From positions 2,009,001 through 2,073,000 of the forward strand of contig NC_080051.1 of assembly GCF_026212465.1 (NCBI RefSeq): a DNA stretch of 64,000 bases, in the 5' to 3' direction. This DNA is from Amaranthus tricolor. Taxonomy: Eukaryota > Streptophyta > Magnoliopsida > Caryophyllales > Amaranthaceae. The notes under the pieces are model-generated. The model worked only from the letters and a program-made list of their open reading frames with translations. It searched no databases and had not been told where the DNA came from. The position numbers and the translations under genes were made by a program. How positions within the stretch are numbered: the stretch's first letter is position 1; each line of letters opens with the position of its first letter. Positions 46,081 to 61,740 of the stretch are shown one piece after another.

Positions 46081-48340
46081 AGGATTAATGGTCAATGACG
46101 AATGAACGATGAAAAATGAACATGGATCAATGATCAATGAAGAATGAACGATGAAGAATGAACAAGGAGTAATGGTCAATGACGAATGAACGATGAAGAA
46201 TGAACAAGGATCAATGATCAATGACGAATGAACGATGAAGAATGAACAAGGATTAATGGTCAATGACGAATTAACGATGAAGAATGAACAAGGATCAATG
46301 ATCAATGAAGAATGAACGATGAAGATTGAACAAGGATCAATGATCAATGAAGAATGAACGATGAAGAATGAACAAGGATTAATGGTCAATGACGAATGCA
46401 CGATGAAGAATGAACAAGGATCAATGATCAATGAAGAATGAACGATGAAGAATGAACAAGGAGTAATGGTCAATGACGAATGAACGATGAAGAATGAACA
46501 AGGATCAATGATCAATGACGAATGAACGATGAAGAATGAACAAGGATCAATGATCAATGAAGAATGAACGATGAAGAATGAACAAGGATCAATTCTCAAT
46601 GAAGAATGAACGATGAAGAATGAACAAGGAACAATGATCAATGAAGAATGAACGATGAAGAATGAACAAGGATTAATGGTCAATGACGAATGAACGATGA
46701 AGAATGAACAAGGATCAATGATCAATGAAGAATGAACGATGAAGAATGAACAAGGAGATATCGTCAATGACGAATGAACGGTGAAGAATGAACAAGGATC
46801 AATGATCAATGACGAATGAACGATGAAGAATGAACAAGGATTAATGGTCAATGACGAATTAACGATGAAGAATGAACAAGGATCAATGATCAATGAAGAA
46901 TGAACGATGAAGATTGAACAAGGATCAATGATCAATGAAGAATGAACGATGAAGAATGAACAAGGATTAATGGTCAATGACGAATGCACGATGAAGAATG
47001 AACAAGGATCAATGATCAATGAAGAATGAACGATGAAGAATGAACAAGGATCAATGATCAATGAAGAATGAACGATGAAGAATGAACAAGGATCAATGAT
47101 CAATGAAGAATGAACGATGAAGAATGAACAAGGAACAATGATCAGTGAAGAATGATCGATGAAGAATGAACAAGGATTAATGGTCAATGACGAATGAACG
47201 ATGAAGAATGAACAAGGATCAATGCTCAATGAAGATTGAACGATGAAGAATCAACAAGGATCAATGATCAATGAAGAATGAACGATGAAGAATGAACAAG
47301 GATTAATGGTCAATGACGAATGAACGATGAAGAATGAACAAGGATCAATGATCAATGAAGAATGAACGATGAAGAATGAACAAGGAGTAATGGTCAATGA
47401 CGAATGAACGATGAAGAATGAACAAGGATCAATGATCAATGACGAATGAACGATGAAGAATGAACAAGGATCAATGATCAATGAAGAATGAACGATGAAG
47501 AATGAACAAGGATCAATGATCAATGAAGAATGAACGATGAAGAATGAATAAGGAACACTGATCAATGAAGAATGATCGATGAAAAATGAACAAGGATTAA
47601 TGGTCAATGACGAATGAACGATGAAGAATGAACAAGGATCAATGCTCAATGAAGAATGAACGATGAAGAATGAACAAGGATCAATGACCAATAAAGAATG
47701 AACGATGAAGAATGAACAAGGATTAATGGTCAATGACGAATGAACGATGAAGAATGAACAAGGATCAATGATCAAAGACGAATGAACGATGAAGAATGAA
47801 CAAGGATCAATGATCAATGACGAATGAACGATGAAGAATGAACAAGGATCAATGATCAATGAAGAATGAACAAGGATCAATGATCAAAGAAGAATGAACG
47901 ATGAAGAATGAACAAGGATCAATGATCAATGAAGAATGAACGATGAAGAATGAACAAGGAGTAATGGTCAATGACGAATGAACGATGAAGAATGAACAAG
48001 GATCAATGATCAATGACGAATGAACTAGGATCAATGATCAATGAAGAATGAACAAGGATCAATGATCAAAGAAGGATGAACGATGAAGAATGTACAAGGA
48101 TCAATGATCAATGAAGAATGAACAAGGATTAATGGTCAATGACGAATGAACGATGAAGAATGAACAAGGATCAATGATCAATGAAGAATGAACGATGAAG
48201 AATGAACAAGGATTAATGGTCAATGACAAATGAACGATGAAGAATGAACAAGGATCAATGATCAAAGAAGAATGAACGATGAAGAATAAACAAGGATCAA
48301 TGATCAATGAAGAATGAACGATGAAGAATGAACAAGGATC
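46081..48340. repeat. 2.26-kb segment nearly identical to 61,741-64,000
   Basis: Line-by-line comparison at an offset of 15,660 bp shows about three mismatches: GGATTAA against GGAGTAA near the left edge, ATCAGTGAAG at about 47,151 against ATCAATGAAG, and TGTACAAGG at about 48,091 against TGAACAAGG. To the left of about 46,080 the unit orders diverge. The right limit is set by the window end, so the match may be longer. Near 99.9% identity over this length, set against much larger differences between neighbouring units, means block duplication or conversion was recent. Confidence 0.9.
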
Positions 48341-49200
48341 AATGATCAATGAAGAATGAACGATGAAGAATGAACAAGGATCAATAATCAATGAAGAATG
48401 AACGATGAAGAATGAACAAGGATCAATTCTCAATGAAGAATGAACGATGAAGAATGAACAAGGAACAATGATCAATGAAGAATGAACGATGAAGAATGAA
48501 CAAGGATTAATGGTCAATGACGAATTAACGATGAAGAATGAACAAGGATCAATGATCAATGACGAATGAACGATGAAGAATGAACAAGGATCAATGATCA
48601 ATGAAGAATGAACGATGAAGAATGAACAAGGATCAATGATCAATGACGAATGAACGATGAAGAATGCACAAGGAACAATGATCAATGAAGAATGAACGAT
48701 GAAGAATGAACAAGGATTAATGGTCAATGACGAATGAACGATGAAGAATGAACAAGGATCAATGATCAATGAAGAAGGAACGATGAAGAATGAACAAGGA
48801 TCAATGATCAATGAAGAATGAACGACGAAGAATGAACAAGGATTAATGGTCAATGACGAATGAACGATGAAGAATGAACAAGGATCAATGATCAATGACG
48901 AATGAACGATGAAGAATGAACAAGGATCAATGATCAATGAAGAATGAACGATGAAGAATGAACAAGGATCAATTCTCAATGAAGAATGAACGATGAAGAA
49001 TGAACAAGGAACAATGATCAATGAAGAATGAACGATGAAGAATGAACAAGGATTAATGGTCAATGACGAATGAACGATGAAGAATGAACAAGGATCAATG
49101 ATCAATGACGAATGAACGATGAAGAATGAACAAGGATCAATGATCAATGAAGAATGAACGATGAAGAATGAACAAGGAACAATGATCAATGAAGAATGAA

Positions 49201-49210
49201 CGAAATGGTC
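49201..49210 (+). repeat. 19-bp out-of-register deletion junction, copy 1
   Basis: CGAAATGGTC replaces the normal 29-bp path from heptad 2 to the start of heptad 6. The loss of 19 bp is not a multiple of 7, unlike almost every other length change here, so it makes a good tag for a single ancestral event. The same junction recurs at 52,976, 57,255 and 60,288. Confidence 0.9.
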
Positions 49211-52200
49211 AATGACGAATGAACGATGAAGAATGAACAAGGATCAATGATCAATGACGAATGAACGATAAAGAATGAACAAGGATCAATGATCAATGAA
49301 GAATGAACGATGAAGAATGAACAAGGAACAATGATCAATGAAGAATGAACGATGAAGAATAAACAAGGATTAATGGTCAATGACGAATGAACGATGAAAA
49401 ATGAACATGGATCAATGATCAATGAAGAATGAACGATGAAGAATGAACAAGGAGTAATGGTCAATGACGAATGAACGATGAAGAATGAACAAGGATCAAT
49501 GATCAATGACGAATGAACGATGAAGAATGAACAAGGATTAATGGTCAATGACGAATTAACGATGAAGAATGAACAAGGATCAATGATCAATGAAGAATGA
49601 ACGATGAAGATTGAACAAGGATCAATGATCAATGAAGAATGAACGATGAAGAATGAACAAGGATTAATGGTCAATGACGAATGCACGATGAAGAATGAAC
49701 AAGGATCAATGATCAATGAAGAATGAACGATGAAGAATGAACAAGGAGTAATGGTCAATGACGAATGAACGATGAAGAATGAACAAGGATCAATGATCAA
49801 TGACGAATGAACGATGAAGAATGAACAAGGATCAATGATCAATGAAGAATGAACGATGAAGAATGAACAAGGATCAATGATCAATGAAGAATGAACGATG
49901 AAGAATGAATAAGGAACAATGATCAATGAAGAATGATCGATGAAGAATGAACAAGGATTAATGGTCAATGACGAATGAACGATGAAGAATGAACAAGGAT
50001 CAATGCTCAATGAAGAATGAACGATGAAGAATGAACAAGGATCAATGACCAATGAAGAATGAACGATGAAGAATGAACAAGGATTAATGGTCAATGACGA
50101 AAGAACGATGAAGAATGAACAAGGATCAATGATCAAAGACGAATGAACGATGAAGAATGAACAAGGATCAATGATCAATGACGAATGAACGATGAAGAAT
50201 GAACAAGGATCAATGATCAATGAAGAATGAACAAGGATCAATGATCAAAGAAGAATGAACGATGAAGAATGAACAAGGATCAATGATCAATGAAGAATGA
50301 ACGATGAAGAATGAACAAGGAGTAATGGTCAATGACCAATGAACGATGAAGAATGAACAAGGATCAATGATCAATGACGAATGAACTAGGATCAATGATC
50401 AATGAAGAATGAACAAGGATCAATGATCAAAGAAGGATGAACGATGAAGAATGAACAAGGATCAATGATCAAAGAAGAATGAACAAGGATTAATGGTCAA
50501 TGACGAATGAACGATGAAGAATGAACAAGGATCAATGATCAATGAAGAATGAACGATGAAGAATGAACAAGGATTAATGGTCAATGACGAATGAACGATG
50601 AAGAATGAACAAGGATCAATGATCAATGAAGAATGAACGATGAAGAATGAACAAGGAGTAATGGTCAATGACGAATGAACGATGAAGAATGAACAAGGAT
50701 CAATGATCAATGACGAATGAACGATGAAGAATGAACAAGGATCAATGATCAATGAAGAATGAACGATGAAGAATGAACAAGGATCAATGATCAATGAAGA
50801 ATGAACGATGAAGAATGAATAAGGAACACTGATCAATGAAGAATGATCGATGAAAAATGAACAAGGATTAATGGTCAATGACGAATGAACGATGAAGAAT
50901 GAACAAGGATCAATGCTCAATGAAGAATGAACGATGAAGAATGAACAAGGATCAATGACCAATAAAGAATGAACGATGAAGAATGAACAAGGATTAATGG
51001 TCAATGACGAATGAACGATGAAGAATGAACAAGGATCAATGATCAAAGACGAATGAACGATGAAGAATGAACAAGGATCAATGATCAATGACGAATGAAC
51101 GATGAAGAATGAACAAGGATCAATGATCAATGAAGAATAAACAAGGATCAATGATCAAAGAAGAATGAACGATGAAGAATGAACAAGGATCAATGATCAA
51201 TGAAGAATGAACGATGAAGAATGAACAAGGAGTAATGGTCAATGACGAATGAACGATGAAGAATGAACAAGGATCAATGATCAATGACGAATGAACTAGG
51301 ATCAATGATCAATGAAGAATGAACAAGGATCAATGATCAAAGAAGGATGAACGATGAAGAATGAACAAGGATCAATGATCAATGAAGAATGAACAAGGAT
51401 TAATGGTCAATGACGAATGAACGATGAAGAATGAACAAGGATCAATGATCAATGAAGAATGAACGATGAAGAATGAACAAGGATTAATGGTCAATGACAA
51501 ATGAACGATGAAGAATGAACAAGGATCAATGATCAAAGAAGAATGAACGATGAAGAATAAACAAGGATCAATGATCAATGAAGAATGAACGATGAAGAAT
51601 GAACAAGGATCAATGATCAATGAAGAATGAACGATGAAGAATGAACAAGGATCAATGATCAATGAAGAATGAACGATGAAGAATGAACAAGGATCAATTC
51701 TCAATGAAGAATGAACGATGAAGAATGAACAAGGAACAATGATCAATGAAGAATGAACGATGAAGAATGAACAAGGATTAATGGTCAATGACGAATGAAC
51801 GATGAAGAATGAACAAGGATCAATGATCAATGTCGAATGAACGATGAAGAATGAACAAGGATCAATGATCAATGAAGAATGAACGATGAAGAATGAACAA
51901 GGATCAATGATCAATGACGAATGAACGATGAAGAATGAACAAGAAACAATGATCAATGAAGAATGAACGATGAAGAATGAACAAGGATTAATGGTCAATG
52001 ACGAATGAACGATGAAGAATGAACAAGGATCAATGATCAAAGAAGAATGAACGATGAAGAATAAACAAGGATCAATGATCAATGAAGAATGAACGATGAA
52101 GAATGAACAAGGATCAATGATCAATGAAGAATGAACGATGAAGAATGAACAAGGATCAATAATCAATGAAGAATGAACGATGAAGAATGAACAAGGATCA

Positions 52201-52975
52201 ATTCTCAATGAAGAATGAACGATGAAGAATGAACAAGGAACAATGATCAATGAAGAATGAACGATGAAGAATGAACAAGGATTAATGGTCAATGACGAAT
52301 TAACGATGAAGAATGAACAAGGATCAATGATCAATGACGAATGAACGATGAAGAATGAACAAGGATCAATGATCAATGAAGAATGAACGATGAAGAATGA
52401 ACAAGGATCAATGATCAATGACGAATGAACGATGAAGAATGCACAAGGAACAATGATCAATGAAGAATGAACGATGAAGAATGAACAAGGATTAATGGTC
52501 AATGACGAATGAACGATGAAGAATGAACAAGGATCAATGATCAATGAAGAAGGAACGATGAAGAATGAACAAGGATCAATGATCAATGAAGAATGAACGA
52601 CGAAGAATGAACAAGGATTAATGGTCAATGACGAATGAACGATGAAGAATGAACAAGGATCAATGATCAATGACGAATGAACGATGAAGAATGAACAAGG
52701 ATCAATGATCAATGAAGAATGAACGATGAAGAATGAACAAGGATCAATTCTCAATGAAGAATGAACGATGAAGAATGAACAAGGAACAATGATCAATGAA
52801 GAATGAACGATGAAGAATGAACAAGGATTAATGGTCAATGACGAATGAACGATGAAGAATGAACAAGGATCAATGATCAATGACGAATGAACGATGAAGA
52901 ATGAACAAGGATCAATGATCAATGAAGAATGAACGATGAAGAATGAACAAGGAACAATGATCAATGAAGAATGAA

Positions 52976-52985
52976 CGAAATGGTC
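52976..52985 (+). repeat. 19-bp deletion junction, copy 2
   Basis: Identical junction 3,775 bp after copy 1. The 1,056 bp that begin just before it translate identically on the - strand in all four copies. Confidence 0.9.
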
Positions 52986-55900
52986 AATGACGAATGAACG
53001 ATGAAGAATGAACAAGGATCAATGATCAATGACGAATGAACGATAAAGAATGAACAAGGATCAATGATCAATGAAGAATGAACGATGAAGAATGAACAAG
53101 GAACAATGATCAATGAAGAATGAACGATGAAGAATAAACAAGGATTAATGGTCAATGACGAATGAACGATGAAAAATGAACATGGATCAATGATCAATGA
53201 AGAATGAACGATGAAGAATGAACAAGGAGTAATGGTCAATGACGAATGAACGATGAAGAATGAACAAGGATCAATGATCAATGACGAATGAACGATGAAG
53301 AATGAACAAGGATTAATGGTCAATGACGAATTAACGATGAAGAATGAACAAGGATCAATGATCAATGAAGAATGAACGATGAAGATTGAACAAGGATCAA
53401 TGATCAATGAAGAATGAACGATGAAGAATGAACAAGGATTAATGGTCAATGACGAATGCACGATGAAGAATGAACAAGGATCAATGATCAATGAAGAATG
53501 AACGATGAAGAATGAACAAGGAGTAATGGTCAATGACGAATGAACGATGAAGAATGAACAAGGATCAATGATCAATGACGAATGAACGATGAAGAATGAA
53601 CAAGGATCAATGATCAATGAAGAATGAACGATGAAGAATGAACAAGGATCAATGATCAATGAAGAATGAACGATGAAGAATGAATAAGGAACAATGATCA
53701 ATGAAGAATGATCGATGAAGAATGAACAAGGATTAATGGTCAATGACGAATGAACGATGAAGAATGAACAAGGATCAATGCTCAATGAAGAATGAACGAT
53801 GAAGAATGAACAAGGATCAATGACCAATGAAGAATGAACGATGAAGAATGAACAAGGATTAATGGTCAATGACGAAAGAACGATGAAGAATGAACAAGGA
53901 TCAATGATCAAAGACGAATGAACGATGAAGAATGAACAAGGATCAATGATCAATGACGAATGAACGATGAAGAATGAACAAGGATCAATGATCAATGAAG
54001 AATGAACAAGGATCAATGATCAAAGAAGAATGAACGATGAAGAATGAACAAGGATCAATGATCAATGAAGAATGAACGATGAAGAATGAACAAGGAGTAA
54101 TGGTCAATGACCAATGAACGATGAAGAATGAACAAGGATCAATGATCAATGACGAATGAACTAGGATCAATGATCAATGAAGAATGAACAAGGATCAATG
54201 ATCAAAGAAGGATGAACGATGAAGAATGAACAAGGATCAATGATCAAAGAAGAATGAACAAGGATTAATGGTCAATGACGAATGAACGATGAAGAATGAA
54301 CAAGGATCAATGATCAATGAAGAATGAACGATGAAGAATGAACAAGGATTAATGGTCAATGACAAATGAACGATGAAGAATGAACAAGGATCAATGATCA
54401 AAGAAGAATGAACGATGAAGAATGAACAAGGAGTAATGGTCAATGACGAATGAACGATGAAAAATGAACATGGATCAATGATCAATGAAGAATGAACGAT
54501 GAAGAATGAACAAGGAGTAATGGTCAATGACGAATGAACGATGAAGAATGAACAAGGATCAATGATCAATGACGAATGAACGATGAAGAATGAACAAGGA
54601 TTAATGGTCAATGACGAATTAACGATGAAGAATGAACAAGGATCAATGATCAATGAAGAATGAACGATGAAGATTGAACAAGGATCAATGATCAATGAAG
54701 AATGAACGATGAAGAATGAACAAGGATTAATGGTCAATGACGAATGCACGATGAAGAATGAACAAGGATCAATGATCAATGAAGAATGAACGATGAAGAA
54801 TGAACAAGGAGTAATGGTCAATGACGAATGAACGATGAAGAATGAACAAGGATCAATGATCAATGACGAATGAACGATGAAGAATGAACAAGGATCAATG
54901 ATCAATGAAGAATGAACGATGAAGAATGAACAAGGATCAATTCTCAATGAAGAATGAACGATGAAGAATGAACAAGGAACAATGATCAATGAAGAATGAA
55001 CGATGAAGAATGAACAAGGATTAATGGTCAATGACGAATGAACGATGAAGAATGAACAAGGATCAATGATCAATGAAGAATGAACGATGAAGAATGAACA
55101 AGGAGATATCGTCAATGACGAATGAACGGTGAAGAATGAACAAGGATCAATGATCAATGACGAATGAACGATGAAGAATGAACAAGGATTAATGGTCAAT
55201 GACGAATTAACGATGAAGAATGAACAAGGATCAATGATCAATGAAGAATGAACGATGAAGATTGAACAAGGATCAATGATCAATGAAGAATGAACGATGA
55301 AGAATGAACAAGGATTAATGGTCAATGACGAATGCACGATGAAGAATGAACAAGGATCAATGATCAATGAAGAATGAACGATGAAGAATGAACAAGGATC
55401 AATGATCAATGAAGAATGAACGATGAAGAATGAACAAGGATCAATGATCAATGAAGAATGAACGATGAAGAATGAACAAGGAACAATGATCAATGAAGAA
55501 TGATCGATGAAGAATGAACAAGGATTAATGGTCAATGACGAATGAACGATGAAGAATGAACAAGGATCAATGCTCAATGAAGATTGAACGATGAAGAATC
55601 AACAAGGATCAATGATCAATGAAGAATGAACGATGAAGAATGAACAAGGATTAATGGTCAATGACGAATGAACGATGAAGAATTAACAAGGATCAATGAT
55701 CAATGAAGAATGAACGATGAAGAATGAACAAGGAGTAATGGTCAATGACGAATGAACGATGAAGAATGAACAAGGATCAATGATCAATGACGAATGAACG
55801 ATGAAGAATGAACAAGGATCAATGATCAATGAAGAATGAACGATGAAGAATGAACAAGGATCAATGATCAATGAAGAATGAACGATGAAGAATGAATAAG

Positions 55901-57254
55901 GAACACTGATCAATGAAGAATGATCGATGAAAAATGAACAAGGATTAATGGTCAATGACGAATGAACGATGAAGAATGAACAAGGATCAATGCTCAATGA
56001 AGAATGAACGATGAAGAATGAACAAGGATCAATGACCAATAAAGAATGAACGATGAAGAATGAACAAGGATTAATGGTCAATGACGAATGAACGATGAAG
56101 AATGAACAAGGATCAATGATCAAAGAAGGATGAACGATGAAGAATGAACAAGGATCAATGATCAATGAAGAATGAACAAGGATTAATGGTCAATGACGAA
56201 TGAACGATGAAGAATGAACAAGGATCAATGATCAATGAAGAATGAACGATGAAGAATGAACAAGGATTAATGGTCAATGACAAATGAACGATGAAGAATG
56301 AACAAGGATCAATGATCAAAGAAGAATGAACGATGAAGAATAAACAAGGATCAATGATCAATGAAGAATGAACGATGAAGAATGAACAAGGATCAATGAT
56401 CAATGAAGAATGAACGATGAAGAATGAACAAGGATCAATAATCATTGAAGAATGAACGATGAAGAATGAACAAGGATCAATTCTCAATGAAGAATGAACG
56501 ATAAAGAATGAACAAGGAACAATGATCAATGAAGAATGAACGATGAAGAATGAACAAGGATTAATGGTCAATGACGAATTAACGATGAAGAATGAACAAG
56601 GATCAATGATCAATGACGAATGAACGATGAAGAATGAACAAGGATCAATGATCAATGAAGAATGAACGATGAAGAATGAACAAGGATCAATGATCAATGA
56701 CGAATGAACGATGAAGAATGCACAAGGAACAATGATCAATGAAGAATGAACGATGAAGAATGAACAAGGATTAATGGTCAATGACGAATGAACGATGAAG
56801 AATGAACAAGGATCAATGATCAATGAAGAAGGAACGATGAAGAATGAACAAGGATCAATGATCAATGAAGAATGAACGACGAAGAATGAACAAGGATTAA
56901 TGGTCAATGACGAATGAACGATGAAGAATGAACAAGGATCAATGATCAATGACGAATGAACGATGAAGAATGAACAAGGATCAATGATCAATGAAGAATG
57001 AACGATGAAGAATGAACAAGGATCAATTCTCAATGAAGAATGAACGATGAAGAATGAACAAGGAACAATGATCAATGAAGAATGAACGATGAAGAATGAA
57101 CAAGGATTAATGGTCAATGACGAATGAACGATGAAGAATGAACAAGGATCAATGATCAATGACGAATGAACGATGAAGAATGAACAAGGATCAATGATCA
57201 ATGAAGAATGAACGATGAAGAATGAACAAGGAACAATGATCAATGAAGAATGAA

Positions 57255-57264
57255 CGAAATGGTC
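57255..57264 (+). repeat. 19-bp deletion junction, copy 3
   Basis: Identical junction 4,279 bp after copy 2, in the same unit context. Confidence 0.9.
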
Positions 57265-60200
57265 AATGACGAATGAACGATGAAGAATGAACAAGGATCA
57301 ATGATCAATGACGAATGAACGATAAAGAATGAACAAGGATCAATGATCAATGAAGAATGAACGATGAAGAATGAACAAGGAACAATGATCAATGAAGAAT
57401 GAACGATGAAGAATAAACAAGGATTAATGGTCAATGACGAATGAACGATGAAAAATGAACATGGATCAATGATCAATGAAGAATGAACGATGAAGAATGA
57501 ACAAGGAGTAATGGTCAATGACGAATGAACGATGAAGAATGAACAAGGATCAATGATCAATGACGAATGAACGATGAAGAATGAACAAGGATTAATGGTC
57601 AATGACGAATTAACGATGAAGAATGAACAAGGATCAATGATCAATGAAGAATGAACGATGAAGATTGAACAAGGATCAATGATCAATGAAGAATGAACGA
57701 TGAAGAATGAACAAGGATTAATGGTCAATGACGAATGCACGATGAAGAATGAACAAGGATCAATGATCAATGAAGAATGAACGATGAAGAATGAACAAGG
57801 AGTAATGGTCAATGACGAATGAACGATGAAGAATGAACAAGGATCAATGATCAATGACGAATGAACGATGAAGAATGAACAAGGATCAATGATCAATGAA
57901 GAATGAACGATGAAGAATGAACAAGGATCAATGATCAATGAAGAATGAACGATGAAGAATGAATAAGGAACAATGATCAATGAAGAATGATCGATGAAGA
58001 ATGAACAAGGATTAATGGTCAATGACGAATGAACGATGAAGAATGAACAAGGATCAATGCTCAATGAAGAATGAACGATGAAGAATGAACAAGGATCAAT
58101 GACCAATGAAGAATGAACGATGAAGAATGAACAAGGATTAATGGTCAATGACGAAAGAACGATGAAGAATGAACAAGGATCAATGATCAAAGACGAATGA
58201 ACGATGAAGAATGAACAAGGATCAATGATCAATGACGAATGAACGATGAAGAATGAACAAGGATCAATGATCAATGAAGAATGAACAAGGATCAATGATC
58301 AAAGAAGAATGAACGATGAAGAATGAACAAGGATCAATGATCAATGAAGAATGAACGATGAAGAATGAACAAGGAGTAATGGTCAATGACCAATGAACGA
58401 TGAAGAATGAACAAGGATCAATGATCAATGACGAATGAACTAGGATCAATGATCAATGAAGAATGAACAAGGATCAATGATCAAAGAAGGATGAACGATG
58501 AAGAATGAACAAGGATCAATGATCAAAGAAGAATGAACAAGGATTAATGGTCAATGACGAATGAACGATGAAGAATGAACAAGGATCAATGATCAATGAA
58601 GAATGAACGATGAAGAATGAACAAGGATTAATGGTCAATGACAAATGAACGATGAAGAATGAACAAGGATCAATGATCAAAGAAGAATGAACGATGAAGA
58701 ATGAACAAGGAGTAATGGTCAATGACGAATGAACGATGAAAAATGAACATGGATCAATGATCAATGAAGAATGAACGATGAAGAATGAACAAGGAGTAAT
58801 GGTCAATGACGAATGAACGATGAAGAATGAACAAGGATCAATGATCAATGACGAATGAACGATGAAGAATGAACAAGGATTAATGGTCAATGACGAATTA
58901 ACGATGAAGAATGAACAAGGATCAATGATCAATGAAGAATGAACGATGAAGATTGAACAAGGATCAATGATCAATGAAGAATGAACGATGAAGAATGAAC
59001 AAGGATTAATGGTCAATGACGAATGCACGATGAAGAATGAACAAGGATCAATGATCAATGAAGAATGAACGATGAAGAATGAACAAGGAGTAATGGTCAA
59101 TGACGAATGAACGATGAAGAATGAACAAGGATCAATGATCAATGACGAATGAACGATGAAGAATGAACAAGGATCAATGATCAATGAAGAATGAACGATG
59201 AAGAATGAACAAGGATCAATTCTCAATGAAGAATGAACGATGAAGAATGAACAAGGAACAATGATCAATGAAGAATGAACGATGAAGAATGAACAAGGAT
59301 TAATGGTCAATGACGAATGAACGATGAAGAATGAACAAGGATCAATGATCAATGAAGAATGAACGATGAAGAATGAACAAGGAGATATCGTCAATGACGA
59401 ATGAACGGTGAAGAATGAACAAGGATCAATGATCAATGACGAATGAACGATGAAGAATGAACAAGGATTAATGGTCAATGACGAATTAACGATGAAGAAT
59501 GAACAAGGATCAATGATCAATGAAGAATGAACGATGAAGATTGAACAAGGATCAATGATCAATGAAGAATGAACGATGAAGAATGAACAAGGATTAATGG
59601 TCAATGACGAATGCACGATGAAGAATGAACAAGGATCAATGATCAATGAAGAATGAACGATGAAGAATGAACAAGGATCAATGATCAATGAAGAATGAAC
59701 GATGAAGAATGAACAAGGATCAATGATCAATGAAGAATGAACGATGAAGAATGAACAAGGAACAATGATCAATGACGAATGAACGATGAAGAATGAACAA
59801 GGATCAATGATCAATGACGAATGAACGATGAAGAATGAACAAGGATCAATGATCAATGAAGAATGAACGATGAAGAATGAATAAGGAACAATGATCAATG
59901 AAGAATGATCGATGAAGAATGAACAAGGATTAATGGTCAATGACGAATGAACGATGAAGAATGAACAAGGATCAATGCTCAATGAAGAATGAACGATGAA
60001 GAATGAACAAGGATCAATGACCAATGAAGAATGAACGATGAAGAATGAACAAGGATTAATGGTCAATGACGAAAGAACGATGAAGAATGAACAAGGATCA
60101 ATGATCAAAGACGAATGAACGATGAAGAATGAACAAGGATCAATGATCAATGACGAATGAACGATGAAGAATGAACAAGGATCAATGATCAATGACGAAT

Positions 60201-60287
60201 GAACGATGAAGAATGAACAAGGATCAATGATCAATGAAGAATGAACGATGAAGAATGAACAAGGAACAATGATCAATGAAGAATGAA

Positions 60288-60297
60288 CGAAATGGTC
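60288..60297 (+). repeat. 19-bp deletion junction, copy 4
   Basis: Identical junction 3,033 bp after copy 3, in the same unit context. Confidence 0.9.
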
Positions 60298-61740
60298 AAT
60301 GACGAATGAACGATGAAGAATGAACAAGGATCAATGATCAATGACGAATGAACGATAAAGAATGAACAAGGATCAATGATCAATGAAGAATGAACGATGA
60401 AGAATGAACAAGGAACAATGATCAATGAAGAATGAACGATGAAGAATAAACAAGGATTAATGGTCAATGACGAATGAACGATGAAAAATGAACATGGATC
60501 AATGATCAATGAAGAATGAACGATGAAGAATGAACAAGGAGTAATGGTCAATGACGAATGAACGATGAAGAATGAACAAGGATCAATGATCAATGACGAA
60601 TGAACGATGAAGAATGAACAAGGATTAATGGTCAATGACGAATTAACGATGAAGAATGAACAAGGATCAATGATCAATGAAGAATGAACGATGAAGATTG
60701 AACAAGGATCAATGATCAATGAAGAATGAACGATGAAGAATGAACAAGGATTAATGGTCAATGACGAATGCACGATGAAGAATGAACAAGGATCAATGAT
60801 CAATGAAGAATGAACGATGAAGAATGAACAAGGAGTAATGGTCAATGACGAATGAACGATGAAGAATGAACAAGGATCAATGATCAATGACGAATGAACG
60901 ATGAAGAATGAACAAGGATCAATGATCAATGAAGAATGAACGATGAAGAATGAACAAGGATCAATGATCAATGAAGAATGAACGATGAAGAATGAATAAG
61001 GAACAATGATCAATGAAGAATGATCGATGAAGAATGAACAAGGATTAATGGTCAATGACGAATGAACGATGAAGAATGAACAAGGATCAATGCTCAATGA
61101 AGAATGAACGATGAAGAATGAACAAGGATCAATGACCAATGAAGAATGAACGATGAAGAATGAACAAGGATTAATGGTCAATGACGAAAGAACGATGAAG
61201 AATGAACAAGGATCAATGATCAAAGACGAATGAACGATGAAGAATGAACAAGGATCAATGATCAATGACGAATGAACGATGAAGAATGAACAAGGATCAA
61301 TGATCAATGAAGAATGAACAAGGATCAATGATCAAAGAAGAATGAACGATGAAGAATGAACAAGGATCAATGATCAATGAAGAATGAACGATGAAGAATG
61401 AACAAGGAGTAATGGTCAATGACCAATGAACGATGAAGAATGAACAAGGATCAATGATCAATGACGAATGAACTAGGATCAATGATCAATGAAGAATGAA
61501 CAAGGATCAATGATCAAAGAAGGATGAACGATGAAGAATGAACAAGGATCAATGATCAAAGAAGAATGAACAAGGATTAATGGTCAATGACGAATGAACG
61601 ATGAAGAATGAACAAGGATCAATGATCAATGAAGAATGAACGATGAAGAATGAACAAGGATTAATGGTCAATGACAAATGAACGATGAAGAATGAACAAG
61701 GATCAATGATCAAAGAAGAATGAACGATGAAGAATGAACA

